Below, one piece after another: positions 1-8,630 of a stretch of DNA of 23,153 nucleotides. The stretch covers positions 1,594,404 to 1,617,556 of the forward strand of contig PJRA01000196.1 of assembly GCA_016987375.1 (NCBI GenBank), read 5' to 3'. Numbering within the stretch: the first letter of the stretch is position 1; every line of letters begins with the position of its first letter. The notes beneath the pieces are model-generated. The model ran no database searches, had not been told where the DNA came from, and saw only the letters and a list, made by a program, of their open reading frames with translations. The position numbers and the translations under genes were made by a program. This DNA is from Brachionus koreanus. Lineage: Eukaryota; Rotifera; Eurotatoria; Ploima; Brachionidae.

Positions 1-426
1 AATCCATAGCTCTTTAACTTGATTTTTAGAAACTTATGGGAAACGCGATCAAACGCCTTCGAGAAATCTAAAAATACTACCACAGCACTGAATCCTCTAA
101 GTCCTCAATCCTCCTTCAAGGCCTCAGTAATAATATCTAAGCTTTCAAGCAAGTTGGTTACACAGGATTTACCACGCATAAATCCATGTTGATGAATAGA
201 AAGTAATTTGTATTCCGATAAATGCATTACCATTCCATCCCTAATTAGCTTTTCCATTATTTTTATCAATATCGATAAAAGCGATATTGGATGATAGTTT
301 TCAGGATTTGTTTTGCCACCTTTCTTTTTGTATACTTGAGTAACATTAGCTCTTTTCCAACATGGTAGTATCATACTAGACTCGAATGATAACTTAAATA
401 AAAAAGGCAGCGGTTCACATTAAACA
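1..426 (-). pseudogene. LINE reverse transcriptase, N-terminal part, broken
   Basis: The frame ending at base 105 contains PCWKRANVTQVYKKKGGKTN, then NPENYHPISLLSI and HQHGFMRGKSCVTNLLE, the classic fingers region of non-LTR reverse transcriptases. After a TGA (102-104) the same frame continues with the palm motif A sequence VVVFLDFSKAFDRVSHKFLK, where the Asp of FLDFSKAFD is the first catalytic aspartate. The TGA therefore interrupts a once continuous domain. Upstream, at about 375-430, the join to the linker is out of frame: the linker reads ECS then a stop, and the RT picks up in another frame. The YADD box lies outside the window. Confidence 0.9.
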
Positions 427-1200
427 TCAACTGCACTCTCTAGGTACATATGGATGAATGCCATCCGTGCCTATTGATTTGTTTATGTCTAGCTCATCAA
501 GTCTCTTTTTTTTAACAGCTGGACTGAAAACTGGATTCCCTATGCTTTTTTCTGGAGCTATCAAGGGAAACTCTTGTTCACTGTTTAACTCATCATCCGC
601 TTTAAATGAGTTGAAAAAATGATCATTTAGACATTTTGCAATATCATTGCCTTTAATTAATTGATTTTCAATTTTGTCAGTCAGTGATCTAATTTTGCAC
701 TTAACATTTTTCTTACTATTCACATAGGAGAATAGCAGCTTTGGATTCGATTTACACTTTTCCATTATTGATTTTTCATACAGTTTATCAGATAACTTAA
801 CCAGAGCTTTGAGTTTTCTAGCCTGCTTGTTGAATTTAGTTTTTAGCTCCTGTTTGTTCGCTGTAGAAGCTCCTCTGTATTTGGCAAAAGCCCTGAATTT
901 GAGTTGACATGCTTGCTTAATAACTCTGTTAAACCAAATAGGATTTTTATTCACTCCATCTACCAACACTCTTTTCTCAGGTATATTCCTTAGTATTATC
1001 TCATTGTATTTGTCTTGAAACAGCTCACAGCATGTTTCTGCATTCCTTTCGTTTAGTAGTTCATACCAGTCAATTAAGCTAAAATCTTTTCGAATACCCA
1101 CATAGTTGCCTTTCCTATAGTTAAGTCTTTTAATCATTTTTGTGTTAGTTTTGACTCCATCGTTTATAATTACTCCATGTTGATCACAAGCAACAGGGAC
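427..1200 (-). pseudogene. LINE linker between endonuclease and RT
   Basis: A 236-codon open stretch starts at Met 1137 and extends further upstream in frame without a Met to about 1200 (ACDQHGVIINDGVKTNTKMI). It has the basic, helical character of the endonuclease-RT spacer of CR1/Jockey elements, with NPIWFNRVIKQACQLKFRAF, KSNPKLLFSYVNSKK and, near the end, LDELDINKSIGTDGIHPYVP, which leads into the RT domain (family form close to KSPGPDGIHP). The Met at 1137 is probably not a real start; it is internal to the ORF2 polyprotein. The C-terminal third is almost the same as the fragment at 22889-23153. Confidence 0.85.
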
Positions 1201-1490
1201 TCAATGCATAAGTTTATGTCCCTCGTACTAATGGTCAACTACATAAGGACCATCTTTAACATCAAAATTTTCTACGTGCCATCCGCTGATAACCCAGCGG
1301 ACGCGCCCTCTAGGCGCATATCACCGTAAACATCCTTACGCATTGGCACTAGAAATTTTACTATAAATAGAATCATTTTTGCTGTAAATTTTTAGCTTTT
1401 GAAATATTTCTTATTTTAAATAAAATCGTCTGACTCGTGGTCAAGCCACCGGTCAGTCAACATTTTTTTCGATTTTTTTTCGATCATTTG
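1177..1490 (+). mobile_element. Nested retroelement fragment with RNase H-like C-terminus
   Basis: Between the LINE endonuclease (ending near 1495) and its linker (starting near 1200) lies about 290 bp that fits neither. On the plus strand it encodes FNIKIFYVPSADNPADAPSR followed by a stop at 1327-1329. The IxxxxVPSxxNxADxxSR pattern is the end of retroelement RNase H domains, of the kind seen in DIRS-type and some LTR elements. It points opposite to the host LINE. The stretch is distinctly GC-richer than its surroundings (1280-1325) and ends with a sequence around 1436-1460 containing GTGGTCAAGCCACCGGTCAG. No terminal repeats or target duplication could be fixed; the left edge is anywhere in 1160-1204. 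Confidence 0.6.
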
Positions 1491-1499
1491 ATTCGATAA

Positions 1500-2290
1500 G
1501 CTTGAAATATCAAACTAGAATGGAGCCTCATTTTATTAGTGTACCCAATTGGTGGAATGATGTCAATATTATAAATGATATCTGGATCATCAGCAATGAC
1601 CAGATCAAAAACATTATCACCAAAAGTAGGTTCAATAACAAACTAATGCAAAAAACAATCATTTAGTACATCTAAAAACTCTTCACTTGCCTTGCATCCA
1701 CTCCCCAACACAGTTCCGCCATCAACATCCCATTTGATTGCGGGATAATTAAAATCAACTAACCAAACCAAATTCGAAAACAATTTCCGCTCAATTAGTA
1801 ATTTTGCTCACTTAATTGTATTATTGATATCGACCGTTTGCTCTTTGATAATGTTATGCGATCCTGTCTTTGTGGTGGACGATAAATACATCCTACTAGA
1901 AGTTTGTAATTACCTAAATGCACCTGACACCAAACTTGTTCTGATTTTAATGAAAAACAGTCAACTTCATAAGATATTAAATCATTTCTGACATAAATAA
2001 CCACCTGCTTGCAAATCCGGTTCATTTCTATCTCGCCTGTACATAGTGTAATTAACTAAATTACTAATAGATGTTTCATTTAACCAAGTCTCTGCTAGAG
2101 CTACCAGATTTGGAAATCTTAAGCTCACTAACAGTGAATTATACTCAATCCATTTATTGCATTTTGAAGTTGGATTTGCATTAAAACAACGTAACTCCTC
2201 TATTTCATGAGGAACTTCAGATCTTTTTTCATCTGATGCTCCAAAATTTACCTCAATATTAGTTAAATCATTTGGACAACTCGAAAAAAT
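1500..2290 (-). pseudogene. LINE APE-type endonuclease domain, frameshifted
   Basis: Three reading frames must be strung together. From the upstream side (2280-2040): ELRCFNANPTSKCN, then RFPNLVALAETWLNETSISN, the AETWL motif holding the catalytic Glu, and YTMYRRDRNEPDLQAGG. A frameshift follows at about 2005, then KQVVIYVRNDLISYEV and EQVWCQVHLGNYKLLVGCIY with RPP. A further shift near 1790 leads to WLVDFNYPAIKWDVDGG (the DFN of the catalytic core), an in-frame stop after CFLH, and FDLVIADDPDIIYNIDIIPP with MRLHSSLIFQ (family form SDHxSL). All main endonuclease landmarks are present in order, so the identity is firm and the copy is dead. Confidence 0.88.
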
Positions 2291-2302
2291 TTGATTGTCA
2301 GA

Positions 2303-2866
2303 TCAATTTTTTTTAAGTAGACTTTTCGATACCTTTTCTCTTTCATCAAAACCAAATGCTTCAAACAATTCTGAGGTGTCTGTACTATTTAAAGAAGTCG
2401 TAGCTTGATTAGTGAGTTCTTGACTCAACCAATCGCACAGCGTCACCTCTAACGGCATAATAGTACTTTTTACCATCTTTAAGGATGTATTTATGCCTCC
2501 CTTCAATTACAGTACCATCTCCTTGAATATTTGCATTCTTTTTCTTTGCCTCCTCTCTCAAGCATTTATCAAACTCTCTCTCAGCTGATGTTCTATTTTT
2601 GTTAGCATAAATTCTGCTGAACCCATCAACTCTTTTAAGATTTCTTGAGTTCTTTAGAGCCGTATCTCGATGACTATTTTCATTAAACTCTACTAAAACT
2701 AAGCTAGGAACATTGACATTATTTTGATCAAGAGGAGGATTTTTTTTCTTAAGCCTTTTGTGGCTTTGACATCAGAATACTGTAAACCCAAGTTTTCAAC
2801 CAATTTTGTTATTGATAGTCTCTCAGAATTTTTTTTCTCTTCTTCAGTACCAGTATTTAATTAAAA
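2303..2866 (-). pseudogene. LINE ORF1-like / pre-endonuclease region, broken
   Basis: The minus strand carries TEEEKKNSERLSITKLVENL then, after a frameshift near 2745, PPLDQNNVNVPSLVLVEFNE, LKNSRNLKRVDGFSRIYANK and NRTSAEREFDKCLREEAKKK, ending with KKYYYAVRGDAVRLVESR and a stop near 2425. This is the pattern of LINE ORF1 proteins that carry a short single-strand-binding segment followed by the basic TxxERxxDKxLRxE helix. The 67-codon frame 2303-2506 is a shadow of the same DNA. A possible further N-terminal scrap, KTNKDEVRKFG, lies at about 3190-3290 beyond an AT-rich gap, but its link to this element is unproven. Confidence 0.7.
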
Positions 2867-2870
2867 CAAG

Positions 2871-3650
2871 CCCAGTGACAATTACATTATTCACATTAGT
2901 TTTATTATATATTTAAAACTTGATTCTGGCAAAAATAGCAAAATAAATATTATGTTTAATTTTTTAAAGCAAATATTTTTTTTTAAATATAATTATACTT
3001 TTTTCATATTGACTAATTAGTTTAACTTAACTACCTTTAAATTTATCTATATTACATAAATTTAAAAAAAATAAAATAATTCAAATAAAAAAACGTTTAA
3101 TTGCTTGACTATCATTATGTTTAATCTGTTAAACAAATTTATTGACATTTTTTATTATGGATAATAACTAATAATCAAAATTTCTTGAATCTTACCAAAT
3201 TTTCTGACTTCATCTTTGTTAGTCTTAGAGCCTACAGATTTTAGACTTTGATTTTGATAGTTTTGTTAAGTTAAACAACTTGATTAGAGTCGTTCATTTT
3301 TAAGAACTGGAATAGAAGTTTTATTATTGTTATTGCTTTAGATAAAAAATCAGACTATAGACCCGAGAAATGCTATGATACGGTTACAAGCTCAAAGGCA
3401 AAGCTTGGAAGAAAAAAAAAGCTCAAGATTGGCTTAATATTCATAATAATTAATTAATTTTTTTACTTTAATTTTATTTTTGTGTTTAATAATATTAATG
3501 TTATTTTTAAGGTATCCAAAATCAATTATTTTTTAATTTCTTTGCAAAAATATTTCTGAATTTAAAAAAATTAAAAATAAATAAATGATAAAATTTCAGT
3601 TTATTTTAAAATTTTATTTAAAAAATTTTAAAGCTCAGCAAAATTAAATT
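2871..3650. other. AT-rich intergenic stretch with two coding-like scraps
   Basis: Most of this stretch is simple AT-rich sequence without a gene. Two scraps stand out. On the minus strand at about 3196-3270 a frame reads SLKSVGSKTNKDEVRKFG and ends at a good donor (TTTG/GTAAGATT). On the plus strand at 3341-3412 a frame opens right after an acceptor-like TTTAG and reads NQTIDPRNAMIRLQAQRQSL followed by EEKKSSRLA and a stop. Neither can be joined to neighbours. Minus-strand AATAAA at 3614-3619 probably serves as the poly(A) signal of the metalloprotease gene that ends at 3687. Confidence 0.35.
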
Positions 3651-3686
3651 AAAAATTAGTTAATTGTCATCAAAATATATGTAGGC

Positions 3687-6600
3687 CTAAAAAAAATTAA
3701 TTTTTCTTGGAAATTTTCCTTTACCTTTATCTTTTCCTTTATTTTTATCTTTTCCTTTATTTTTATCTTTTCCTTTATTTTTATCTTTTCCTTTATTTTT
3801 ATCTTTTCCTTTATTTTTATCTTTTCCTTTTTCATCGCTTTCTTCCGATTCAACGCTAATACTTTCTTCAGAATTTTCTTCTGATGAACCAAGAACATTA
3901 TTGCTCGTAGTTGAAGAAATGGTGGTGGTTGTGGTTGGAGTAGTAGTGGTGGTGGTGGTGGTTGTGGTTGGAGTAGTGGTGGTCGTGGCGGTGGTTGTTG
4001 TTGGAGTAATAGTGGTGGTGGTGGTTGTGGTTGGAGTAGGAGTAGTAGTGGTGGTGGCGGTGGTTGTGGTTGGAGTAGTGGTGGTCGTGGCGGTGGTTGT
4101 TGTTGGAGTAATAGTGGTGGTGGTGGTGGTTGTGGTTGGAGTAGTGGTGGTGGTGGTTGTGGTTGGAGTAGTGGTGGTGGTGGTTGTGGTTGGAGTAGTG
4201 GTGGTGGTGGCTGTGGTTGGATTTATTTGTGCTTGACAGATACCTTGTTGACAGGTCTTAAAAAAATTTTTATTAATTTTTTTCAGAGAAATAAATTAGT
4301 TACATACTGAATCAGTGGCACAAGTAGAACCTTCTACAGCTGGGCCTGAAGAGAAACAATTATTATCATTGACATTAATTCTGCAATACAAGTAAGAACA
4401 GACGTCTGGATCCGTTATAACACAATATGAAGCGCTTGAACCATAAATCATTTTGCATTGATCGTCTAAAGACCATATTTGACCAGTCAATTGATAATTT
4501 GCATTTTGAACGTAATCTGGAACAGTTGCTGAATTAATCAAACATGATGCTTGTGCCGAACTCTCTCTTTTTAAAGAAAAAATTAAAGAAAAAATTTTTA
4601 ATGATAATATAATAATGTACCCATTATTTACTAAGAGAAGTTGTTTAAAGTAATCTATCGAACAACTTGAAAATCTTTGGATATTTGTAATTTTTGAAAA
4701 TGATAAAAATGGAGCCATTATGTTTGCTTCTGATGAAGGACAGAAATTTCCACTTCCATCATGTCTCGAACCAAGATTATGACCAATTTCATGAGCAATA
4801 ACCTTAATAAACAAGTTTTATTTCAAATAATAGTAGAAGAATTGCTGAATTATTATACATATAAATTCCAAAATCCGCCTGTTTCTTCACTAACTGAATA
4901 TTTGTAGCCATCATCACAAATTGAATCAAGCCATGCAACACCAATTACAGAAGTGCGTGAATCTGGTTGAGCAGTATTGTCATCACTCCATAAGTCTTTG
5001 CTATTTTTTTTTTAGGTTTAATTAGGAATATTTTATTTTTAAGTTATTATTACTTAAAAACTCCGACGACATGATCAAATTCGAATGAAAGCCCTTGTCG
5101 TTGGACAAAACTTTGTAGTTCAATAAGAGTTGGTCTTGTTAAAACTACTTCTTTTCCATTATAGACCTCATTACCAACTTCACCAACAATATTTACATCG
5201 GTCCAAGTAGACTCTGCTGGATCCTTCATAAAACAACACATATTAATATTTCTTTTTTTTTTTTTTTTAATTATTTAAATAATTTTACAGTGATAATAAT
5301 AACATGAATTAGTCGAATTCTCAACTTCAGATCTGAATCACTTTCAAGAGATCTCTGATATTTATCATCAACCTTAGATAATGTAAAAAAGTTTTTTTAA
5401 AAATGCTCTTGTTTATAATAAAGAATTACTCCATTAAATGTGTGTGCATAATATGTTCTGATGTGATCAAATATGGCGATGTCGTCAGTTGTTTGTAGAT
5501 ACGCTTTGTGATCTTCATAGACTGTTGGATCAACGACAAGAAGAGTTTCTACTTCCAAACTAACTGGATTTCCATTTACAGCTCTTTTTCTTTTCTGACT
5601 TCTAAAATGTTTGGAAATATTATCTAATTTTGTTGATAATAGTTGTTTAAAACTCGCAAGTAAAAGCAAACTTTTTCTTAAAAAACAAACCTTTGACTAC
5701 ATTGTAAAATTCATACAAAATTTCCAATACAATCTTCTAACTTTTGTTCTAATGATCAAAAATTTGTTCTGCAGATGAAAAAAAGTGAAATAACTGTTGT
5801 TTCGCCTACTGCAAAAATCTGTAAAATCTGTGCAGATTCTGCTAAATTCGACCCAATATAATAATATTGAAAATATTTTGCATATATTTCTCAATAATTG
5901 AAATAGTTGTTAGGGACTTAAACTTAAATCGGACTTTTTTCCATTTTCTTAATACAAATCTGATATATTTACAATAATAAAGAAAAAAATTTGAAGGAAT
6001 ATGATCAAAAACTGTTGTTTCACATGCTGCGTAATTCTGCAAAATCTGTGCAAATTCTGCAAAATTCCATTCAATATAATAATATTGAAAATAAATTTGC
6101 ACAGATTTTGCAGAATTACGCAGCATGTGAAACAACAGTTGCTTCACTTTATTTCATCTGCAGAACAAATTTCTTACCATTATATAACAAAAGCAATGAA
6201 ATTTTACCTTTGGTGTTGAAAATTTTGTATGAAGTTACTCAGTGCCTATTAACTTTTATGTAAAAACAAATTTGTGTGTTAATTGACAATTTTAAAAAAT
6301 AAAATTATGTTTAGGCTTGATTCACAATCTATTTGTTTTTTTTATATTTTTTGTTTCTTTAATTCTTACTTCTAAAGTACTAACACTGTTTTTATAAGGT
6401 TTTAACAAAAAATTTAATCCTCATAAAATTAGATTCTTCTTCCATTCAACCAGTAGTCTGATTAAATTGAAAAAAAATTTTTATGCTTATTTCTAATTTA
6501 TTAGAATTAAGAATTTGAAAAACAAGAAAAATTCTACAGAGTTAATTGAACTTACGTCGTTAATTTTCTAGATTCATGTGGTGGAACAAGTTCATCGTTT

Positions 6601-7278
6601 GAAAAATCAATTCTTAATTTTAAAATTAAAAAAAAAATTAAATATTTAATAATAAAAAAGGTTTTTTTACCCTTCAATTATTTGTCCCATTCTTGCTCCT
6701 TAATTATTTTTGAAATTAATAAATACTTAAAATTTTTTTGAGATAAAATACCATTTGGAGACAAACTCCTTAAATTTATGTTATCTCGTTTGTGTAGTAA
6801 ATGAACATTTTTGTCCTTTTCTTGTTTTAAAGAAGGAATCAATTCAAAGTAACCAGAATCGCGATCAAAAAATCTTGCATACTTATAAGTATCAGTAGAT
6901 AAAACAAATATGTGCAAACAAATTAAAAATTACTGTTTTAATTTGTCCATTTTTTTTGAATAAAGTAGCAAATCCTCGGCCAGATTCATCTCTGTATGTT
7001 TGATGATCATAATTGGAATCAAAATCTATTTTATTAAGTTCGCCATTTTTAAAATGAGAGACAGGTGGTATGAGATAATCATCAACCATACTAAATACTC
7101 CACTAATATTTTTTCTATGGTTGTTTAGGTCTATAGAAAATGAATCAGGGAAAAAATTGGAGCCCTTGATATTCTCCAATTTTAAGTCATCAATTTGAGA
7201 TATATATCTCTGGCTTTTGGATGGAAAGCTGAATCCTATTCCAATCTGTAACAGGAAAATCACCAACAATTTAATCAT
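3687..7278 (-). CDS. Secreted ADAMTS-like zinc metalloprotease (M12B) with mucin and GKDKNK tail, 11 exons
   Basis: Hand-built exons (minus): 7278-6934, 6881-6752, 6698-6671, 6612-6556, 5601-5430, 5372-5289, 5223-5054, 5000-4859, 4802-4621, 4566-4308, 4256-3687. All junctions are GT/AG and in phase, giving 712 residues. Order: signal peptide (1-18, MIKLLVIFLLQIGIGFSF); prodomain without any cysteine, so no cysteine switch; furin-like SQKRKR near 188-193; reprolysin domain with HEIGHNLGSRHD (zinc ligands His380, His384, His390, catalytic Glu381) and Met-turn NIMAP; ADAMTS-type cysteine-rich domain (DDQCKMIYGSSASYC ... EGSTCATDS, TCQQGIC); about 105 Thr/Pro residues; an acidic Ser/Glu segment; GKDKNK repeats; end KFPRKINFF. 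No thrombospondin repeats are seen. It likely acts outside the cell on matrix or surface proteins. Introns are 51-65 bp except the fourth (954 bp), which holds a MITE. Confidence 0.9.
3721..3828 (-). repeat. 18-bp tandem repeat encoding GKDKNK
   Basis: About six copies of an 18-bp unit (plus strand CCTTTATTTTTATCTTTT) lie inside the last metalloprotease exon. In the gene's frame each unit reads GKDKNK; the last unit varies to GKDKGKGK. The unit length is a multiple of three, so copy-number change keeps the frame. A lysine-rich ORF starting at Met 3898 in the neighbouring frame is only a shadow. The highly basic tail could bind anionic matrix or glycosaminoglycan, which is inference. Confidence 0.9.
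3918..4230 (-). repeat. Thr/Pro minisatellite (mucin-like domain)
   Basis: Imperfect repeats of GTGGTGGTGGTTGTGGTTGG on the plus strand encode, in the metalloprotease frame, runs of 5-9 Thr separated by single Pro, with a few Ala and Ile. Every codon in this frame across the tract is Thr, Pro, Ala or Ile, whereas other frames would give poly-Val or His/Asn. Such Thr/Pro runs are typical O-glycosylated stalks. Longer period repeats are visible (the block with GGTCGTGGCGGTGG recurs at about 3982 and 4081). Confidence 0.9.
5710..6233. mobile_element. Palindromic MITE/foldback element in metalloprotease intron 4
   Basis: The ends carry a 14-bp inverted repeat (TTCATACAAAATTT at 5710-5723 and its complement at 6220-6233). 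Further in, a 21-bp perfect inverted pair is found at 5760-5780 and 6152-6172 (core GTTCTGCAGATGAAA). The block at about 5793-5877 is a diverged direct copy of 6012-6092, so the element seems built from duplicated half-palindromes. No transposase and no clear target duplication were seen. ORFs read across 5697-6263 are by-products of the palindrome. It sits in the only long intron of the gene, whose other introns are about 55 bp. Confidence 0.75.
6010..6140. repeat. Perfect 47-bp inverted repeat hairpin
   Basis: Arms 6010-6056 and 6094-6140 are perfect reverse complements (left arm starts AACTGTTGTTTCACATGCTG), separated by 37 nt whose centre is itself nearly palindromic (TTCAATATAATAATATTGAA). 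In the transcript of the metalloprotease gene this would fold into a long hairpin inside the intron. Perfect arms in otherwise drifting DNA suggest recent insertion or gene conversion. Confidence 0.95.
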
Positions 7279-7320
7279 ATTTTTTTAATTTTTATTTCAT
7301 ACATTAGAAAATAACCATTA

Positions 7321-7328
7321 TTTATATA
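7321..7328 (-). promoter_or_regulatory. Candidate TATA box of the metalloprotease gene
   Basis: TATATAAA on the minus strand lies 43 bp upstream of the start codon at 7278, which would give a 5' leader of about 15 nt. In such AT-rich DNA TATA-like strings are common, so this is only a candidate. Confidence 0.3.
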
Positions 7329-7876
7329 ATGTCTTAAGTTCGAGTGGGAGACTGACTTATTTTTACACTCGAATAAATTCAGCTTGATTCGAAAAGTTCT
7401 TATTTAATTTTAATTAAAGTTAATCATGATTTTTTCAGGTGAATTCATACTATGTAATAAAAGTTAATCATATATCAATTTTTCTGTTTACAATTTAAGA
7501 CAATTTTAATTTTTGCTTTATTTCAAAATTCTTAAGAATCACGCTCTGAGGGATTTTTTTTTCAAAATATAAACAATTTGTCTAACTACCTGGAGAAAAC
7601 TTTGTCTAAGAATCCAAGAATCACTCATTTTGATCAATTATCAAACATTTAAACAAAAAAATGTGATCAGAATAACTATTAAATTTTTTAATTATATACG
7701 ATTATTCATCTGTTAAAATGAAAATATAGACATTTAATAAAAAAAAATTTTAATTTTTAATTACATTTTACGAATTTATCTTTTAAAAAAAATGACAATT
7801 TACTAGATAAACTATTTGTTAAAAAATGTTTTGAGAATTGTAATAATCCCTTTAAACCCTCTTTGTAACAAATTGT
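7329..7876. other. Intergenic, no gene seen
   Basis: AT-rich sequence upstream of the metalloprotease gene. I find no coding-like frame, RNA gene or clear repeat here. It probably includes the promoter region of that gene. Confidence 0.5.
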
Positions 7877-7990
7877 TCATTGAATGCCTTTTTTAGATAT
7901 CTTGTTTTCTTTTATTCTAAGTACATGTTCACGACATCGTAGTCTTTTGTTCTTAATGCATTTACTTAATGGCTCTGAATTTGTTTTTTT
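7877..7990 (-). pseudogene. LINE ORF2 C-terminal tail, remnant
   Basis: On the minus strand a frame reads KKTNSEPLSKCIKNKRLRCR then EHVLRIKENKISKKGIQ and a TGA (7879-7877). The segment RLRCREHVLRIKENKISKK matches the style of the extreme C-terminus of L1/RTE-like and related LINE ORF2 proteins (RRLRWLGHVLRMxxNRIPKK), where it precedes the zinc-knuckle end. A one-base slip in an A-run joins it to NVDIYKK upstream (family form NEEILxKT). The remainder of the element is absent or unreadable. A plus-strand ORF at 7884-8078 is the shadow of this. Confidence 0.6.
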
Positions 7991-8182
7991 TGTAAATATC
8001 AACATTCGACAATGTTTCAGGCTATTGTATCTTCGTTCATTGATTCACACTTCCTCAACATTCACTTTCGTACATTAGTGTTGCTTTACTAAAGAGCTGT
8101 ACAGTTTGACTTTTGTTTCCTTGCTTTTTTTCATTATCTGGTAAGAGAGTGAATAAAGTTGGAGCTGTGTAAAGTAAATCAG

Positions 8183-8271
8183 AGAAATGAAACAAAGAAA
8201 TACGAAGTTGTATGCCTAGTTGATCTCAAGCGAAAAGCAGAATATATATACAAAAGATGGTTAGAAATTCA
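8183..8271 (+). CDS. Orphan coding-like exon, unknown protein
   Basis: After an acceptor-like AAATCAG the plus strand opens with ETKKYEVVCLVDLKRKAEYI then YKRWLEIQ and reaches a strong donor (CA/GTAAGTCT) at 8272. The amino-acid composition is far from the Phe/Asn/Ile/Lys monotony of random frames here. If the following intron ends at the acceptor 59 bp on, the next codons soon stop. I cannot name the family and cannot tell a host exon from a transposon remnant; transposon fragments lie on both sides. Confidence 0.35.
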
Positions 8272-8462
8272 GTAAGTCTATTGCAAATGTCAAAGATTAT
8301 TTATTTTTAAAAAATTTTCTCTTTTGAAAGAACTTGACCATTTGTGATAAATTTTAATTTTACTTTTTAATTAATGAAAATGATCATATTTTGTAACAAA
8401 TATTAATTAATTTTAATAATTTTTTGATTTTATAGATTTCTGATTATAAAAAAAATTCAAAA

Positions 8463-8621
8463 ATGATAAACTTTATTCAATTAAAAACATCTAGTAACAA
8501 CAAAAAACTTAGTGTTAAACTAACTAATATTCCATCAGGAAAAATCTTTTCAGCAGCTGGCTTAACAATTACGTCATTTCTTAAAAATTTCAAAATTACT
8601 GTTGTTAAAATACTAGACTAG
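8463..8621 (+). pseudogene. hAT transposase C-terminal remnant
   Basis: A 52-codon plus-strand frame contains LTNIPSGKIFSAAGLTITSF, ending VKILD and a stop. The core matches the hAT dimerisation motif near the transposase C-terminus (family form IPxxxxPSERVFSAAGLTxxxxRxxLxxxxVxxLLFL). The Ser-Glu-Arg usually found before VFS is reduced to GK, and the residues after the motif are eroded, so this is a dead scrap. Its start codon is accidental. It ends only 9 bp before a TIR element. Confidence 0.7.
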
Positions 8622-8630
8622 GCATATATA

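Larger units (their letters stand above)
1..2870 (-). mobile_element. Degenerate CR1/Jockey-like non-LTR retrotransposon (LINE)
   Basis: Read on the minus strand from 2870 downwards, the parts follow LINE order: an ORF1-like tail, an APE-type endonuclease, the endonuclease-RT linker and the first part of the reverse transcriptase, which runs off the window at base 1. Several frameshifts and in-frame stops break the reading frame, and a foreign fragment sits near 1201-1490, so this copy cannot be active. The linker is closely matched by the plus-strand fragment at 22889-23153, which shows the family is dispersed locally. The 5' limit is uncertain because upstream sequence turns featureless and AT-rich. 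The CR1/Jockey assignment rests on remembered motif style, not on a tree. Confidence 0.9.

Noticed and set aside
3656..3898. Lys/Ile-rich minus-strand ORF from Met 3898
   Set aside because: It is the neighbouring frame over the GKDKNK repeat. The gene frame is open from the Thr/Pro tract through the repeat to the stop at 3687.
3901..4236. Plus-strand poly-Val/Gly ORF
   Set aside because: It is the antisense of the Thr/Pro-coding exon of the metalloprotease, which is joined in phase to catalytic exons.
5697..6263. Four overlapping ORFs on both strands
   Set aside because: They arise from the palindromic MITE and from one another's complements. No protein-like composition.
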